Below are positions 24,260 to 25,258 of a DNA stretch of 25,258 bases, in pieces. The notes below the pieces were generated by a model. That model saw only the letters and a list, made by a program, of their open reading frames with translations. It did no database searches and was not told where the DNA came from. Every line of letters starts with the position of its first letter. Positions within the stretch are counted from its first letter, which is position 1. The position numbers and the translations under genes are program-made. This stretch comes from Clostridia bacterium (GTDB lineage Bacteria; Bacillota; Clostridia; Saccharofermentanales; UBA5734). The stretch is from NCBI GenBank assembly GCA_009929975.1, contig RZZF01000002.1, positions 1 through 25,258 on the forward strand, read 5' to 3'.

Positions 24260-25258
24260 ATGAGCGGCACGGTTGATCTCTTCGGTCAATTTTTTCAAAA
24301 CATCGAAGATGAGGAAAAGCGAATGAAAACAGCCAACCTGATGGTCATCGGTAAAACCGGTGTCGGCAAGAGCACATTGATCAACTGTGTCTTCCGGGAT
24401 GATCTCGCTGACACGGGGGTTGGAACCCCCGTCACACGACATTTGCAGAAAATCACAAAGCCCGGCATTCCCCTGACCCTTTACGATACCAAGGGAATTG
24501 AACTGGATCAGGCCGTTCAGGCCGAAATCAAGCATGAGATTCTCGATGAAATCAACCGGCTGATCCAGCAAAATGAAAAAGAACACCTGATCCACATGAT
24601 CTGGTTTTGCATCAACAGCCTGTCCAGGCGGATTGAAGAGGTTGAGGTCGAATGGATCCGTTCATTCGCCGATAAAATTCCGGTCATCATTGTTCTGACG
24701 CAATGCGTCGGCGTTGACTACAAGGAGCTGGAGAACTATATCCGGGATCTCAATCTTCCGGTCAGAAATGTCCGGCCGGTGCTGGCACACGACATGCCAA
24801 TCACTGACGAATACACATTACCATCTTTCGGCCTGAAAGAACTGGTCGACACCACGTTCGACTGTCTGCCGGAAGCCGCCCATGCCGCGTTCATCAATGC
24901 CCAGAAGGTCAACATAGAACGTAAACTCGATACCGCCAATAAGGCGGTGCTGCCGTTTGTCACCGCGGCATTTGCGGAAGGCTTCAATCCGCTCCCCTTT
25001 GCCGACGCGGCTCTGCTGGTCCCCACTCAGCTGGCGATGCTGGCCAGGCTGACCGTCATCTTTGGTGTCCCGATCAATAAATCACTGATGACCAGCACGA
25101 TCTCAGGGGTCTTGGGCACTGGCGGCGCGACGCTGCTCGGCAGAACCATCGTGGCCAATATTGTCAAGTTCATCCCAGGTGTCGGAACAGTCGCCGGAGG
25201 AACCATCAGCGGAACAACGGCGGCCATGATCACAGCGGCGCTTGGCTTCGCCTACAAC
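24260..25258 (+). CDS. GTPase with DUF697-like C-terminal domain (3' end outside window)
   Basis: The first 333 residues are in the window and the frame is open to its end. A short N-terminal helix leads to a GTPase domain: Walker A GKTGVGKS (31-38), switch-I Thr in GTPVT (55-59) and G3 DTKG (76-79). The G4 position reads LTQCV (146-150) where NKxD or TKxD is normal. The second half (about 225 onward) has GFNPLPFADAALLVPTQLAMLARLTVIFG followed by glycine-rich hydrophobic stretches, like the membrane-associating DUF697 region of YcjF-type proteins. The ATG at 24260 has GAGGA 8 bases upstream; ATG 24245 is in frame but lacks a site. It follows the SPT-like gene by 107 bases without a terminator, so co-transcription is likely. 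Its cellular role is unknown; a membrane or envelope function is a guess. Confidence 0.85.
   Translation, partial: MSGTVDLFGQFFQNIEDEEKRMKTANLMVIGKTGVGKSTLINCVFRDDLADTGVGTPVTRHLQKITKPGIPLTLYDTKGIELDQAVQAEIKHEILDEINRLIQQNEKEHLIHMIWFCINSLSRRIEEVEVEWIRSFADKIPVIIVLTQCVGVDYKELENYIRDLNLPVRNVRPVLAHDMPITDEYTLPSFGLKELVDTTFDCLPEAAHAAFINAQKVNIERKLDTANKAVLPFVTAAFAEGFNPLPFADAALLVPTQLAMLARLTVIFGVPINKSLMTSTISGVLGTGGATLLGRTIVANIVKFIPGVGTVAGGTISGTTAAMITAALGFAYN

Noticed and set aside
1..25258. Search for tRNA, rRNA, CRISPR repeats, insertion sequences or toxin-antitoxin pairs
   Set aside because: I saw no cloverleaf genes, regularly spaced repeats, transposase motifs or small paired genes by eye; the short gaps leave little room for them.

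Overview
The window looks like chromosomal DNA of a fermentative, probably Bacillota-like bacterium. The reasons are strong GGAGG-type ribosome binding sites, TATAAT -10 boxes (several of the extended TGn type), occasional TTG starts, fairly high GC (mid-50s per cent by eye), a FGGY-type gluconokinase laid out like the Bacillus enzyme, and a K+-independent proton pyrophosphatase. The taxon itself cannot be read from the sequence. I see no rRNA, tRNA, CRISPR array, insertion sequence or phage gene. No gap between genes exceeds 300 bases; the largest (17950-18212, 9389-9642, 22704-22919) hold divergent promoters or dyads.

Layout. (1) 1-5238, minus strand: an operon read right to left with a SorE-type zinc reductase, an SDR of sorbitol-6-phosphate dehydrogenase type with a long N-terminal extension, the E2 and E3 subunits of a 2-oxo-acid dehydrogenase complex, and the first 14 codons of a further gene cut by the window edge (probably E1). 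(2) 5410-6393: a PAS-GGDEF diguanylate cyclase, divergent from that operon. (3) 6543-8351: a long-chain acyl-CoA synthetase. (4) 8378-9388, minus: an APH/choline-kinase-fold protein whose catalytic residues are all replaced (pseudokinase). (5) 9643-13947: gluconokinase, a LarA-family nickel-pincer racemase/epimerase and 6-phosphogluconate dehydrogenase, an aldonate-to-pentose-phosphate operon. (6) 14006-15937, minus: PAS-PAS-GGDEF-HD-GYP protein with an altered HD-GYP site. (7) 16098-17042: cytoplasmic lipase-like alpha/beta hydrolase, overlapping tail-to-tail with a sugar-phosphate-isomerase-like TIM barrel (17035-17949, minus). (8) 18213-21089: an unrecognised 254-residue protein followed by the H+-pumping pyrophosphatase and a clear terminator. 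(9) 21207-25258: a second, internally shortened acyl-adenylate ligase (minus), divergent from a serine-palmitoyltransferase-like alpha-oxoamine synthase and a GTPase with a DUF697-like C-terminal half that runs off the window. The divergent promoter region is packed with TGAT/ATCA dyads.

How they fit. Blocks 1 and 5 channel sugar alcohols or ketose phosphates and aldonates into central metabolism (fructose-6-phosphate, ribulose-5-phosphate, acyl-CoA). Block 9 is the most unusual: a candidate long-chain-base (sphingolipid-like) or other alpha-oxoamine lipid module with its own acyl-activating enzyme, operator array and membrane-type GTPase. Other notable points are a catalytically stripped pseudokinase, a LarA homologue in a gluconate operon with the cofactor-site residues conserved, and two convergent gene pairs in which the terminator of one gene lies inside the coding sequence of its neighbour.
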